From contig QANU01013744.1 in the NCBI GenBank assembly GCA_003254905.1, positions 625,046 through 689,045 of the forward strand: DNA of 64,000 nt. The letters are read 5' to 3'. This document shows, in pieces, positions 23,123 through 33,011 of the stretch (position 1 is the first letter of the stretch; the number at the start of each line of letters is the position of its first letter). This DNA is from Nissolia schottii (Eukaryota; Streptophyta; Magnoliopsida; Fabales; Fabaceae). The position numbers and the translations under genes are program-made. The notes beneath the pieces were generated by a model. The model was given only the letters and a program-made list of their open reading frames with translations, made no database searches and was not told the DNA's origin.

Positions 23123-25097
23123 TGCTACATGTACACTCATATTTCATACATCACACATACACCTGTACCCTTACAAAAACCGCATCCACTCTTTCTTTCA
23201 CTCTCACCAACACGCGCGTGAACCCACATTCCTTATCTTCACTCTTTCTCAAAAAATTTCACTGTTCGTTGCTCTCCACCCTCTTCACCCTGATCTTCTT
23301 TCCCTTAGATCTCTTCATTCTCTGCGATCTCATGCGCAAGATCTGGGATTTGTTAGAGAGATGAGTGATTGAAGATATTGCTTGTTATCATCTTTTAAAT
23401 AAGAAAAAAAGAAGTTAAAAGAAAACCAAAGCACAATTGACAGGAGGAAGGAAAAGAAAAAGATATGCATGACCTATGCTTGTTAATTTTAAAGTCAGGA
23501 TTTATTTTTATTTGAGTAAAATCACAGTGATGTAAATAAGTGCTTAATGTTTGCGCATAAGGTCATATAATGTTTGAGCACATGGTCAGATAATGTTTGT
23601 GCACAAAAATCTGATACCATATTCTGCAGAAATACTTAACTATACAATGAGTAATATGCATATATGTAAAGTTTATGCATTAGAATGTATAAAAGTGAGT
23701 GTACACATGTATGTGGACTAATTTTTATAAAGTTTGTCTACTAAAAATGTATAAAAGGTTGTGAACTTATTTATGTTTAAATAAAATCATAGTGTTGTAA
23801 ACAAGTGCTTAATGTTTGCACATACGCCCATTTAATGTTTGCATTTATGCCTATTTAAAGTTTGCACAATTCTATAATACATCAAATTCTGCATTTTTAT
23901 GCATTTGTGACAAACACATAATGCTTATATCACACCATATAATGTTTACTCATAACAATATGTACGAAAATTGTGTCAAAATATTTAAAATATTTATGCA
24001 TTAACTGTTGAAAGGTTGAAAATGTGCCAAAATGCACATCCTCTTCCTCAACAAAGACAAAACCTGTGACATGTGGATAATGTTTGCACATACGCCCATT
24101 TAATGTTTGCACTTATACCCATTTAAAGTTTGCACAATTCTACAATACATCAAATTATGCATTTTTATGCATTTGTGACAAACATATAATGCTTATATCA
24201 CATCATCAAATGTTTATTCATGGCAATATGTAAAAAATTGTGTCAAAATATTTATAACATTTATGCATTAATTATTGAAAGGTTGAGAATATGGCAAAAT
24301 GCATATCCTCTTCCTCAACGAAAACAAAACCTATGACATGTGGATAATGTTTGCACATACGCCTATTTAATATTTTCACTTATGCCCATTTAAAGTTTAC
24401 ACACTTCTACAATACATCAAATTCTGCATTTTTATGCATTTGTGACAAACACATAATGCTTATATCACACCATCTAATATTTATTCATGACAATATGTAA
24501 AAAAATTGTGTCAAAATGTTTATAATATTAATGCATTAATTGTTGAAAGGTTGAGAATGTGTCAAAATGCATATCCCCTTCCTCAACAAAGATAAAATCT
24601 ATGACATGTGGATAATGTTTGCACATATGCCCATTTAATGTTTACACTATGCCCATTTAAAGTTTTCACATTCAATTTTCTGTCATATGTATGTTAGTGA
24701 TGAATGAGCATTAGAACATATAAAGTTTTAGTACATTAGAATTTCACAGAAACGTCAAAGAGCAAAACTCTTCATGGAAATCAAAGAAAAAAAATCATGA
24801 AAATGATAATCAAAGAAAGAATGATAATAATAATAATAATCAAAGAATGGATAACGATAATAAGAGGATGAAAGGATGAGAGAATGACAGAGGATGACGA
24901 TGATGACGACGACAAACATCACAGAACAAGGATGGGAGGTTGAAGACGATGAGTGAAAAGGAGGACGAGTACAGGATTGGGGCGTGCGCGTTGTGTATAA
25001 TTGTACGTTGTACATACAATTATCATTAATTGCGTATAAAACCGTATAAAAGAGTGGTGTATGTACGGGTGTATGGTATAGGGGTGTACATGAAGCA
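23123..25097. mobile_element. Non-autonomous element with TGCTACATGTACAC ends
   Basis: The left end TGCTACATGTACACTCATAT and the reverse complement of the right end, TGCTTCATGTACACCCCTAT, form an imperfect terminal inverted repeat of roughly 45 bases that both continue with CATACA-like sequence. The interior holds the 268-bp tandem array and Ser/Asp-rich low-complexity frames without homology. No clear target-site duplication was found, so the limits could be off by a few bases. Confidence 0.5.
23520..24690 (+). repeat. Tandem array, about 267-bp unit, about 4.3 copies
   Basis: The phrase AATGTTTGC(A/G)CATA recurs at about 23546, 23811, 24079, 24346 and 24614, giving spacings of 265-268. Full units also repeat CCCATTTAAAGTTTGCACA, ATGCATTTGTGACAAACA, GTGTCAAAATRTTTATAA and TCCTCTTCCTCAACRAA in the same order. 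Copies 2-4 are most alike and the first is diverged. Each unit itself contains two or three GTTTGCACA motifs, so shorter repeats seem to have been built into a higher-order repeat. Confidence 0.85.
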
Positions 25098-25374
25098 TTT
25101 TCATTTCTCAATTACATTCAAAATTCTTATTTCCATCAAAAATTCAAATAACCAAAATCTCCAATCTCTAAACCCTCAAAATCCAAATTCAAATCCAAAA
25201 TTTCAAATTCCAAGCTTCTTCCAAAATCAAAACCTTCAAAACCCAAATTTTCATGTTCCTTCCAATATTCATTTTCCTATTATTCCAAAAAATCAAAATT
25301 CACAAACACCTCAATATCAATTCTCCACTACATTTAACCCAACATCTTTCCCATTCAAACCCAATTAGGAGCTC
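25098..25374 (+). pseudogene. N-terminal fragment of Harbinger-associated SANT-like protein
   Basis: The plus-strand frame is Asn/Pro/Gln-rich with repeating NPNSNPKFQIPSFFQNQN-like units and stops at 25372. Such Asn/Pro-rich N-termini are usual in plant proteins commonly annotated as 'glutathione S-transferase T3-like', which are really Myb/SANT-like proteins linked to PIF/Harbinger elements. The matching continuation is found at 26323-26554, beyond the CACTA end, so both pieces may derive from one sequence that was split. The link between the two halves is an inference. Confidence 0.45.
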
Positions 25375-25744
25375 TTCCATCAGAGTTAACCGGTGTTAGT
25401 GGGTCATCCAACCCATCTTATCAAACACCGATAAATTTGACATCCAAAACTATCCACCCCAAAATTTATATGATTTACTAAATTTAAATTATATCAATTC
25501 TCAGTGTTCATTATATTAAATCTAAATTTCTATATATTTATAAATAATGAAATTATTTAATAACACAATTAATTATTAAAATAATGCATGCTAAAATATA
25601 TAATAATTATCTAAAATATTTAATTTATTATTTTGAAAAATAATTCATTTTATTATTATCTGAAATATATAAATATATCTAAATATATCCATTTTATTAA
25701 ATTCTATAATTTAATTTTATTATTATTTAAAAAATATTAATTTT

Positions 25745-26320
25745 TAATAGTTACCATCGGCCTGAACCGACGGTAAAGTGACGATGCAGTATCGGCAGAT
25801 ACATACGACGATATTAAAAAGAATATAATAAGCATATAATTTCCGTCGTACATTGTCACCGACGATAAATTTGCGACGGACGGAGAAAACGACCGACGGT
25901 AATAGTTACACAATTTGTGTCAGTTACCTCCACTGGTAATGAATTAATAAAATATTGATATAGTTACCGACGGTGTTTATTTACGACGGTAATTACCGTT
26001 TGACTTTTCAGTCGCCGGGGCGTGCTACCGCCGGTAATACACACAAAATTTGTGTCGGCTACCGCCAACGGTAATTTCCTAATAAAATATTAATATCGTT
26101 ACCGTCGGTACCTTCGGATGGTAACCGGTTTATATGTGTTTACATCTGAACCGTTTACCGGTAGTTATCACCAACGGTAATTACCGTTGGTTCCTCTATT
26201 CCCACGGTAATTGCATTACCATCGACAGATTTACCGTTGGCTCGATAACCGGCGGAAATTATAAATGACCGACGGTAACCGTCCAAAGTTCCGACGGTAA
26301 TAGTCATTTTTCTTGTAGTG
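25745..26320. mobile_element. Right end of a CACTA transposon, truncated
   Basis: The block ends TTTTTCTTGTAGTG at 26320, the reverse complement of the CACTACAAGAAAA terminus of plant CACTA elements. The preceding 570 bases hold at least ten copies in both orientations of TTACCGACGGTAA-like motifs, typical subterminal transposase-binding repeats. No matching CACTACAAG end is seen to the left; AT-rich DNA replaces it, so the left part appears deleted. No transposase is present. Confidence 0.8.
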
Positions 26321-26554
26321 ACACTGAGTTCACGGTATTCTGAGTTTTCCAACTATCATGGACTAGAGGATATTGACCTCAATGATAAGGCATTTGAAGA
26401 TCGCAAAGAGAGTATTCACAGGCAATTGGAAGAGGATGAGTTGCTTATAAGTGCATGGCTAAATGTATCAATGGACCCTATAATCGGTATTGACCAAAAG
26501 AGTGATCCATTTTGGAACCGGATCCGTGCATATTTAAATATGGTGATGAATTAA
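26321..26554 (+). pseudogene. SANT-like (PIF/Harbinger-associated) protein fragment
   Basis: The frame immediately right of the CACTA end contains FSNYHGLEDIDLND, AFEDR and then EEDELLISAWLNVSMDPIIG with DQKSDPFWNRI. This is the TEED-x-LL-x-SAWLN-x-S-x-DP-I-G-x-DQK-x-x-x-FW-x-R-I signature of the SANT-like family carried by PIF/Harbinger elements and their domesticated relatives. It stops after about 78 residues, before the helical C-terminal half, and has no proper start. It is a fragment. Confidence 0.75.
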
Positions 26555-28756
26555 AGTTGCCTTCACTACTACTTAAAATAATTGGCTCTTCTCATATTTT
26601 TCAAGTAAAAATAAGCACTTATTTTAAAACTCACGTACGAATGGAAAAATTTTATCATAAATAAAAATTTTAATTCAAAGGGATAAAAATTTTAATTCAA
26701 AGGTGAAAGTAAAGCTTCACATTTTTAATTTAATCTTTCCTTAAGAAAAGATTAACTTCATAATATAGCTTAAAAAGATTTTTAAGTGAATTTTGTTTTG
26801 TCTTGCAACTTGATAAAAGGATGTTCAAGATAATATGAGTACTTCATCAAACAAAAATATTATATAAGTAACATTAAAATTGAAAATAAATTATATTATG
26901 TGTTCTGGTTGTTTGAGAAATAAAATATAAAATAAAATTTAAATGAATTTAAAATAAAAATGATTGAAATTATGTATCAAAATTAATTTTAACATAATTT
27001 AAATATAAAATTTATGGTTTTAAATAACTTAAACTGAGCATAAATTAAATTATTATAAAATTTCATACTATTTTTTTATTACAACATCCAAATAAACTAA
27101 GTAATACTAAAATTAATGATGCTCTGTAAATTTCCATCTTTATAAAAAATTGATACTAGATCATATAATTTTATTTTAGTCTCAATAACTGTTTATAAAT
27201 TTATAAAAAAATTAAAGAAATTTTATTCAATGTATCAATGTTCTTTTATTTATAATAATGTTTTAGTCTTTTTTTTATTTGATGTGTGGCACCACTATTA
27301 ATTTAGAATAAATTAACTTTTCCTCTTTTTTTTAGCTTATTGTAATGCATAATATGATAGTCTTCTAAACATACATTTTTAAGCTAATAACAATTATAAC
27401 TTACATTTTATAATTTTATTTTTATAATATATTGGTTATACTCTTTGTTGGATATTTCTTTAATAAAAAATTAGTTATCTCTTTTGTGCCGAAATCAATC
27501 TTTTGTTTGATAAAATGTCCTTAAGACGTATTTTGTATATTATTATACACCCTATTCACAGGCTAAAATATTGGTCCAGTGACTTCTATAGAATAAAGAA
27601 AGGTATGAGTAAGTTTAACTATAATAAAACCTCATTACGTTTAGTTTCAAATTAAAATCTAAAAATGTTCAGGAACTAATTATTTATTTGCTTTTAATTA
27701 TAAGTTATTTTTTCCATTTACATTAATTATAATCAAGTCTACAACGAACACCTTCAATGCAATAAGTACTTTTTGATACATTTTAGTATAAACAAAAATA
27801 AGTAAAAATGAATTAATATATTTTAATCATATCTTATTTTTATAGTATATACTGTACTTGACTATTTATGTTGGACTAAGTCAATTACTCTTTAATGAAA
27901 GCAAAGAAAAGACACAATAAGCCTTGGTTCGAGTTGTAAGAATTTGCCGGAGCATCAAATCCCTTGGCCCGTGGACTTGTGGCCATACAGAAAATGAGTA
28001 CAGCGCCCATTCCATTTCATCGATTCTTGTATTAATGGTTTGATACTGATTTTCGCATTTATTTTTGGCTCGTGTGTAGATGGTGAGAAATTAAGGCAAA
28101 TCCAACCTGTATCGTGGTTCAGAATTATTCATAGATAGCACTTCATCTCTTATTTAATATATCTGATCAGCCATTCATGTTATGTTAGCAGTGTGAACTT
28201 GGACTGTATTCTTACAGTAGCAAAACTGGTCCAAGCAAAGACATGAGTTTACAGCCCCCACCGTCAATTTTTCCAATAGTATAGAAGTGTGTTAAATGCT
28301 GCAAAGGGCAAACCAAAAGGAAAAAAAAAAAATGCTATTTGTAATCACGTACTTCGTATCTCTGTAAATTATAATCCTATTCTCCCGAATGCTCATTTAA
28401 CAAAATGAAATCTTTGTTGTTTATTTCCAGTTTTTAATGTTGATGGACAAGGGTAAAGTTCTCCCCTAACTAATTTTTTAAGTCTACAAAATATGAGACC
28501 TTATTTTTAAAGGAGTGTTTTATTCCCATAATCTTCTCACATGTTTTATAATATATTCATGTAAATAAACATTATCATATTTGGTTCAAAGTTTAAAGAA
28601 ACATTCTAGGATAACTTACATTTTTTAGAATAAAAATTGTCTCATTTTCATTCTCTTTTTTTTTATGGGATTGTTACATTTGCATGGAATTATAATATTT
28701 TGAAATGTAAAAGGACCAAATTATCTCCAAATTTTATGCCCTTGACAATTATCACA
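26555..28756. other. AT-rich spacer, no gene seen
   Basis: About 2.2 kb of strongly AT-rich DNA. A duplicated phrase (AAAATTTTAATTCAAAGG at about 26660-26702) and poly-A tracts are the only structure I noticed. Confidence 0.5.
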
Positions 28757-29030
28757 ATCGCCAGATCATCATCGACCACCCACCACCGGCTGCTTGACCA
28801 TTGCCCCCGGTCACCGAACCAACAACCACATGCATTGGACCACGAGCGGCATGCATCGGACCATTGACAACATGTGTCGGACCACCACCGAACAGTGTCA
28901 AACCACCACTGAACAATGTCAGATCACCGTTGGCTAGCACCATACTATTGTCAGCATGCGTCAGACCACCACCGAACAATGTCAGATCATAGTTGGACAG
29001 CGCCAGACCACTGGCAACATACATTGTCTT
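28757..29030. repeat. Degenerate minisatellite
   Basis: Repeats of roughly 20-27 bases built on ACCACCACCGAACARTGTCA and CAT-rich GACCA units recur about eight times. Both strands stay open for 60-90 codons because of the regular period, encoding Gly/Leu-rich or Pro/Thr-rich repeats without any known domain. The GC content stands out from the AT-rich flanks. Confidence 0.6.
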
Positions 29031-30320
29031 GTTAATGATATTTTCTGAAAATTATATTTTATTTTCAATAATATTACTAAGAGTTCAATTTACAACCAAA
29101 CACCTTCGAAGTACATACCAAAAAATAACATTCTTGTGAATAATATTATTAGGAATGAAGAACATTTTACAAACCAATGCCTCCTAAAAAGAATAAATAT
29201 TCAATCACTTAAATTAGTTAATGTAGTCAAACATTGACTGACGCGGTATATAAAGGACAGCAAAATAAATTGTCAATAATTACATAAGTAACTAGAAGGA
29301 TATAATCATTGAAAGTAACACCAAAATAATACTATAAAGTAATAAAAAAAAAGTAAAAATATTTCGTAAGGGTGGATGGGAAGACTTGCCTTACCCTCTC
29401 TATGATGTATTTAATTGAAAATGTTGATTTGATTATTTATAAAACAAAACAAATTAAAAATTTGTTGCAAGAGAGACACCAAGTCAGTTTATAGTACTAG
29501 TACTGTTGTAAGGTTGACCTCACAAACATGCAGGCGCAGCTATATATGTGCATGTAGTGGGACTGTGTGTCCCGCTAGCTAGGCTGTCCCTCAGTCCCTG
29601 CATGCTCGCTCACTCGTCATTCCACCATCATCTTAAGTTCTTTAGCCCCCACACACATTATCACTCTCTCAGACATCATAACTCATCAATTTACTCTCAG
29701 ATCTTAACTATAATATTCATAACCAATATATATGTGCATACACTTCGCATACCTCATCATATCAGTTAATTAATTAACTGATCTAATAATAAATAACCAT
29801 TCAGCCAATGCATGCACAATCTTCATTCTTTTTTTCTGGTTGTGTTATAAACTTATCCCCACTGACGGTTGATACCCTCATAACCTCTCCTTCAATATAT
29901 ATATAAAATAATAAACTCCATCACTGCCAGAAATAAAATCTCCATTCATATCCAACCCACACTCTATATCCCAATCCCATTCCTCAAACCCCAAATCATC
30001 GCCATATTATTCATTTACTATACATTAAAATTGAACATCAAATTTAATATTTATCTTAATTGATATAAGACATTTATTATTTCACTTCGTTATATAATAA
30101 TATGCCTGCCTCTAAATTTATTCATTCTCACATGAGCAGTAGTAGTACCATTTAGCTAAATGCTCACAAAATATTTTCACAAATTGGTATCTTTGGCACA
30201 CAAATTTACATAATTTCAACAGACATTTTGTATTTCCTTTATTACAACACCAAACTGCAGTTTTCATGATAAATATATATAGTTCAGAAAAGAAAAACCA
30301 CCATTAATACTTGACTATAC
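29031..30320. other. Upstream region of the GLOX gene
   Basis: No gene or repeat family was recognised. The sequence becomes CT- and CA-rich from about 29560 and again near 29930, which may include regulatory DNA, but no individual site can be supported. Confidence 0.4.
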
Positions 30321-30327
30321 TATAAAT
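30321..30327 (+). promoter_or_regulatory. Probable TATA box of the GLOX gene
   Basis: TATAAAT lies 61 bases before the ATG. A start of transcription about 30 bases downstream would leave a 5' UTR of about 30 bases with no other ATG. Confidence 0.6.
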
Positions 30328-30381
30328 AAAGCAATTTTGTCAGACTCAATTCCCACCAAAACACACGAAGCAGCAGGGCCC

Positions 30382-32064
30382 ATGGCGTTCAAGATCAAGA
30401 ACGTCCCGTCTTTCCTCCTCCTTCTCTTGTACAGCATTATTGCATGGAGCGCCGCCGCAAGCAGCTCGGGAGGGCGGTGGACGCAGCTTCAGCGGAGCAT
30501 AGGCATCTCAGCCATGCACATGCAGGTGATGATGGACAACAAGGTAGTCATCTTCGACCGCACCGACTTCGGCCATTCCAACATCTCCCTCCCGTTCAGC
30601 CGCTGCCGCTTCAACCCCCACGACATGGCCCTCAAGGTGGACTGCACCGCCCACTCCGTCCTCTACGACCTCTCCTCCGACTCCCTCCGCCCACTCACCA
30701 TCCTCACCGACGCCTGGTGCTCCTCCGGCGCCCTCTCCCCCGACGGCACCCTCTTCCAGACCGGCGGCTTCAACGACGGCCTCAACCGTCTCCGCACCTT
30801 CTCCCCCTGCCCCCAGCACAACCGCTGCGACTGGGAGGAGCTCCCCTGGAACCTCACCGCCGGCCGCTGGTACGCTTCCAACCAAATCCTCCCCGACGGC
30901 AAGATCATCGTCGTCGGTGGAAGAAACTCCTTCACCTACGAGTTCGTCGACCCTAACAACTCCCAAAACGGCAAGTCGTTTTACTTCCTCAGGTTCTTGA
31001 AGCTCACGCGTGACGGTAACCCTGGCGAAGAGAACAATCTTTACCCGTTCTTGCATCTTCTCCCCGACGGTAACCTCTTCATTTTCGCGAACCGGAGATC
31101 CATCTTGTTCGATTTTACTCGCAACCGGGTGCTCCGGGAATACCCGATTATGCCTGGCCAAGAGAAAAGGAACTACCCGAGCACGGGTTCCTCTGTTTTG
31201 TTGCCGATTAAGCTTTACGGGTTACACCCGACCCGCTTACCGGACGCAGAGGTCATGGTTTGCGGAGGTGCGTTCCCCGGCGCGTTTAATCTGGCGAACG
31301 TGAATAATGTCTACGTGGAGGCTTCGAGCTCGTGCGGGCGGATACGGGTTACCGACCCGGAACCCGAATGGGTCATGGAGGTTATGCCGATTCCACGTGT
31401 CATGCCGGACATGATTTTGCTCCCGACGGGGAATGTTGTGATTCTGAACGGCGCGGCGAATGGGACCGCGGGTTGGGAGAACGCGGCGAACCCGGTTCTG
31501 TACCCGGTTTTGTATAAACCCGACTTACCCGATTCGTTACCGAGATTTGAATTGCTAGCTCCGGCTATGGCTCCAAGGATGTATCATTCTTCTGCGGTGC
31601 TTGTGCCAGATGGCAGGATTTTAGTGGGCGGGAGCAACCCGCATAGGGGTTATGATTTTCGGGCGTACCCGTATCCCACGGATCTGAGCTTGGACGCGTA
31701 TCACCCGGATTACTTGGGGCCCGAATTCGAGGCCCTGAAGCCTTCGATTATTGCTGTTGAGGCTGCGAACAATACGGCGTCGTATGGGGGGAGCTTTTCG
31801 GTCACGTTTTCGCTTCAGGTGCTGCGTTCCGTGGCTGGGATTAGTGTTGCGCTGGTGGCGCCGTCGTTCACGACGCACTCGTTCGCGATGAATCAGCGGG
31901 TGGTGGTTCTCGACGTGGCGGCGGTGCAGCAGGTGGTGCCGTTTGCTTATAAGGTGACGGCGCGTGGGCCAACGTCGCCGGCGGTGGCCCCGCCTGGGTA
32001 CTACATGGTCTTCGTCGTGCACGGTGGGATTCCCAGTGTTGCTGTTTGGGTTCAGGTTAAGTGA
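30382..32064 (+). CDS. GLOX: Aldehyde oxidase GLOX (glyoxal/galactose oxidase family), intronless, 560 aa
   Basis: This single-exon gene encodes a secreted copper-radical oxidase that converts aldehydes or sugar alcohol groups to acids or aldehydes with release of H2O2 in the cell wall. The ATG at 30382 is chosen because upstream codons in frame lack an ATG and it opens a signal peptide (hydrophobic residues 9-25, cleavage near SAA-ASS). The N-terminal glyoxal-oxidase domain is followed by a C-terminal DUF1929 domain. Active-site equivalents of galactose oxidase are all visible: Cys113 (DAWCSSG) and Tyr186 (FTYEF), which would form the thioether cofactor; Tyr401-His402 (RMYHSS); and His499 (TTHSF). 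The length is normal for the family. The 5' half is very rich in C at third positions compared with the AT-rich surroundings. Arabidopsis relatives act in pollen/tapetum and in seed-coat mucilage; the substrate here is unknown. It converges with the twin-LOV gene. Confidence 0.96.
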   Translation: MAFKIKNVPSFLLLLLYSIIAWSAAASSSGGRWTQLQRSIGISAMHMQVMMDNKVVIFDRTDFGHSNISLPFSRCRFNPHDMALKVDCTAHSVLYDLSSDSLRPLTILTDAWCSSGALSPDGTLFQTGGFNDGLNRLRTFSPCPQHNRCDWEELPWNLTAGRWYASNQILPDGKIIVVGGRNSFTYEFVDPNNSQNGKSFYFLRFLKLTRDGNPGEENNLYPFLHLLPDGNLFIFANRRSILFDFTRNRVLREYPIMPGQEKRNYPSTGSSVLLPIKLYGLHPTRLPDAEVMVCGGAFPGAFNLANVNNVYVEASSSCGRIRVTDPEPEWVMEVMPIPRVMPDMILLPTGNVVILNGAANGTAGWENAANPVLYPVLYKPDLPDSLPRFELLAPAMAPRMYHSSAVLVPDGRILVGGSNPHRGYDFRAYPYPTDLSLDAYHPDYLGPEFEALKPSIIAVEAANNTASYGGSFSVTFSLQVLRSVAGISVALVAPSFTTHSFAMNQRVVVLDVAAVQQVVPFAYKVTARGPTSPAVAPPGYYMVFVVHGGIPSVAVWVQVK

Positions 32065-33011
32065 AGTGGTGTGAGTCAACTTCTCGTTGTCAACCATGTG
32101 GATATTATTGTAGGGGTAGTTTTGAGTTTTTGGTTCCCTTCGTTTTTGGAACAATTTTTCCTTTTGGGGTATTCCTTTTTCTTATGATATTATTATGAGA
32201 ATTTTCTAGTGTATTTTAAGTTATCAAGCAATTTTGGCAAATCTCATTTTTATTTTGTTCAATTTCTTGTTCTTTCTCCTTTTTCTTCCTACGCTTGTGC
32301 TTGATTATTTCGTAGTTCAGTGTGTCTAATAACTAAGCGTCAACTTGGGACTTATAATCTAGAACTCAGTAATTTGTATGAATGTGTAAATTTGAAGTCA
32401 TGGTTACAAAAATATTCATGTCTGTGCTAGAATTCTTTGATCCATTCCAGTCTAATGTAGTAAAATAATGCAACCAAAAGAGGCAATTATTAATTTTAGT
32501 CTTTCTATGAGAAATATAAGACTGGTGACATGATTAAAAAAAGGGAATTCTGATGTTAAGCGGGGCATAAATTTAAGTCGCAACAACCGGAGAGAGATGC
32601 TGAATTTGAATACGCCCAAAAACTATAAAGACGAGGTAAACTTAGGTAAGTCTTAATTTTGATAACTTGGTTCACATTTTAAGAAAATGGAATAAAACAA
32701 TCATAGGAAGCCAATATCATCAAGAAAAATAAAGTTATAGTTGAATAGCCAGTGGAACTACAATGATGTGGAGTTAGTGCAAGTCTTAAAATTTATTGCT
32801 ACAATAAAGAACACATTTTATTTAGAGTGCCCCCTACACAGAATGTTTTCTTGTATGTTGACAATATGGATTTCACAAATCAATTTTCCACCTTTCCATC
32901 ATCTCAACGATCAACCAGTTGAGATTGATAATTTTCTGAACGGGTAACATTTATGGGTTTGGGAAACCATATATCAACGACAAAGAATCCACCATGAGTC
33001 ATTGTGTTATC
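32065..33011. other. Intergenic between convergent GLOX and twin-LOV genes
   Basis: This should hold both 3' UTRs. No coding segment or repeat is recognised, and short open frames here look random. Confidence 0.5.

Noticed and set aside
23520-24690. Regularly spaced repeats considered as a CRISPR array
   Set aside because: The repeat unit is 268 bases with no unique short spacers, there are no cas genes, and the genome is eukaryotic; it is a tandem satellite-like array.
30444-31161. Long open frames in other frames and on the minus strand within the GLOX gene (170, 217 and 90 codons)
   Set aside because: They are by-products of C-biased third positions in the real gene, are low-complexity (Pro/His/Arg or Gly/Val/Glu) and match no family.
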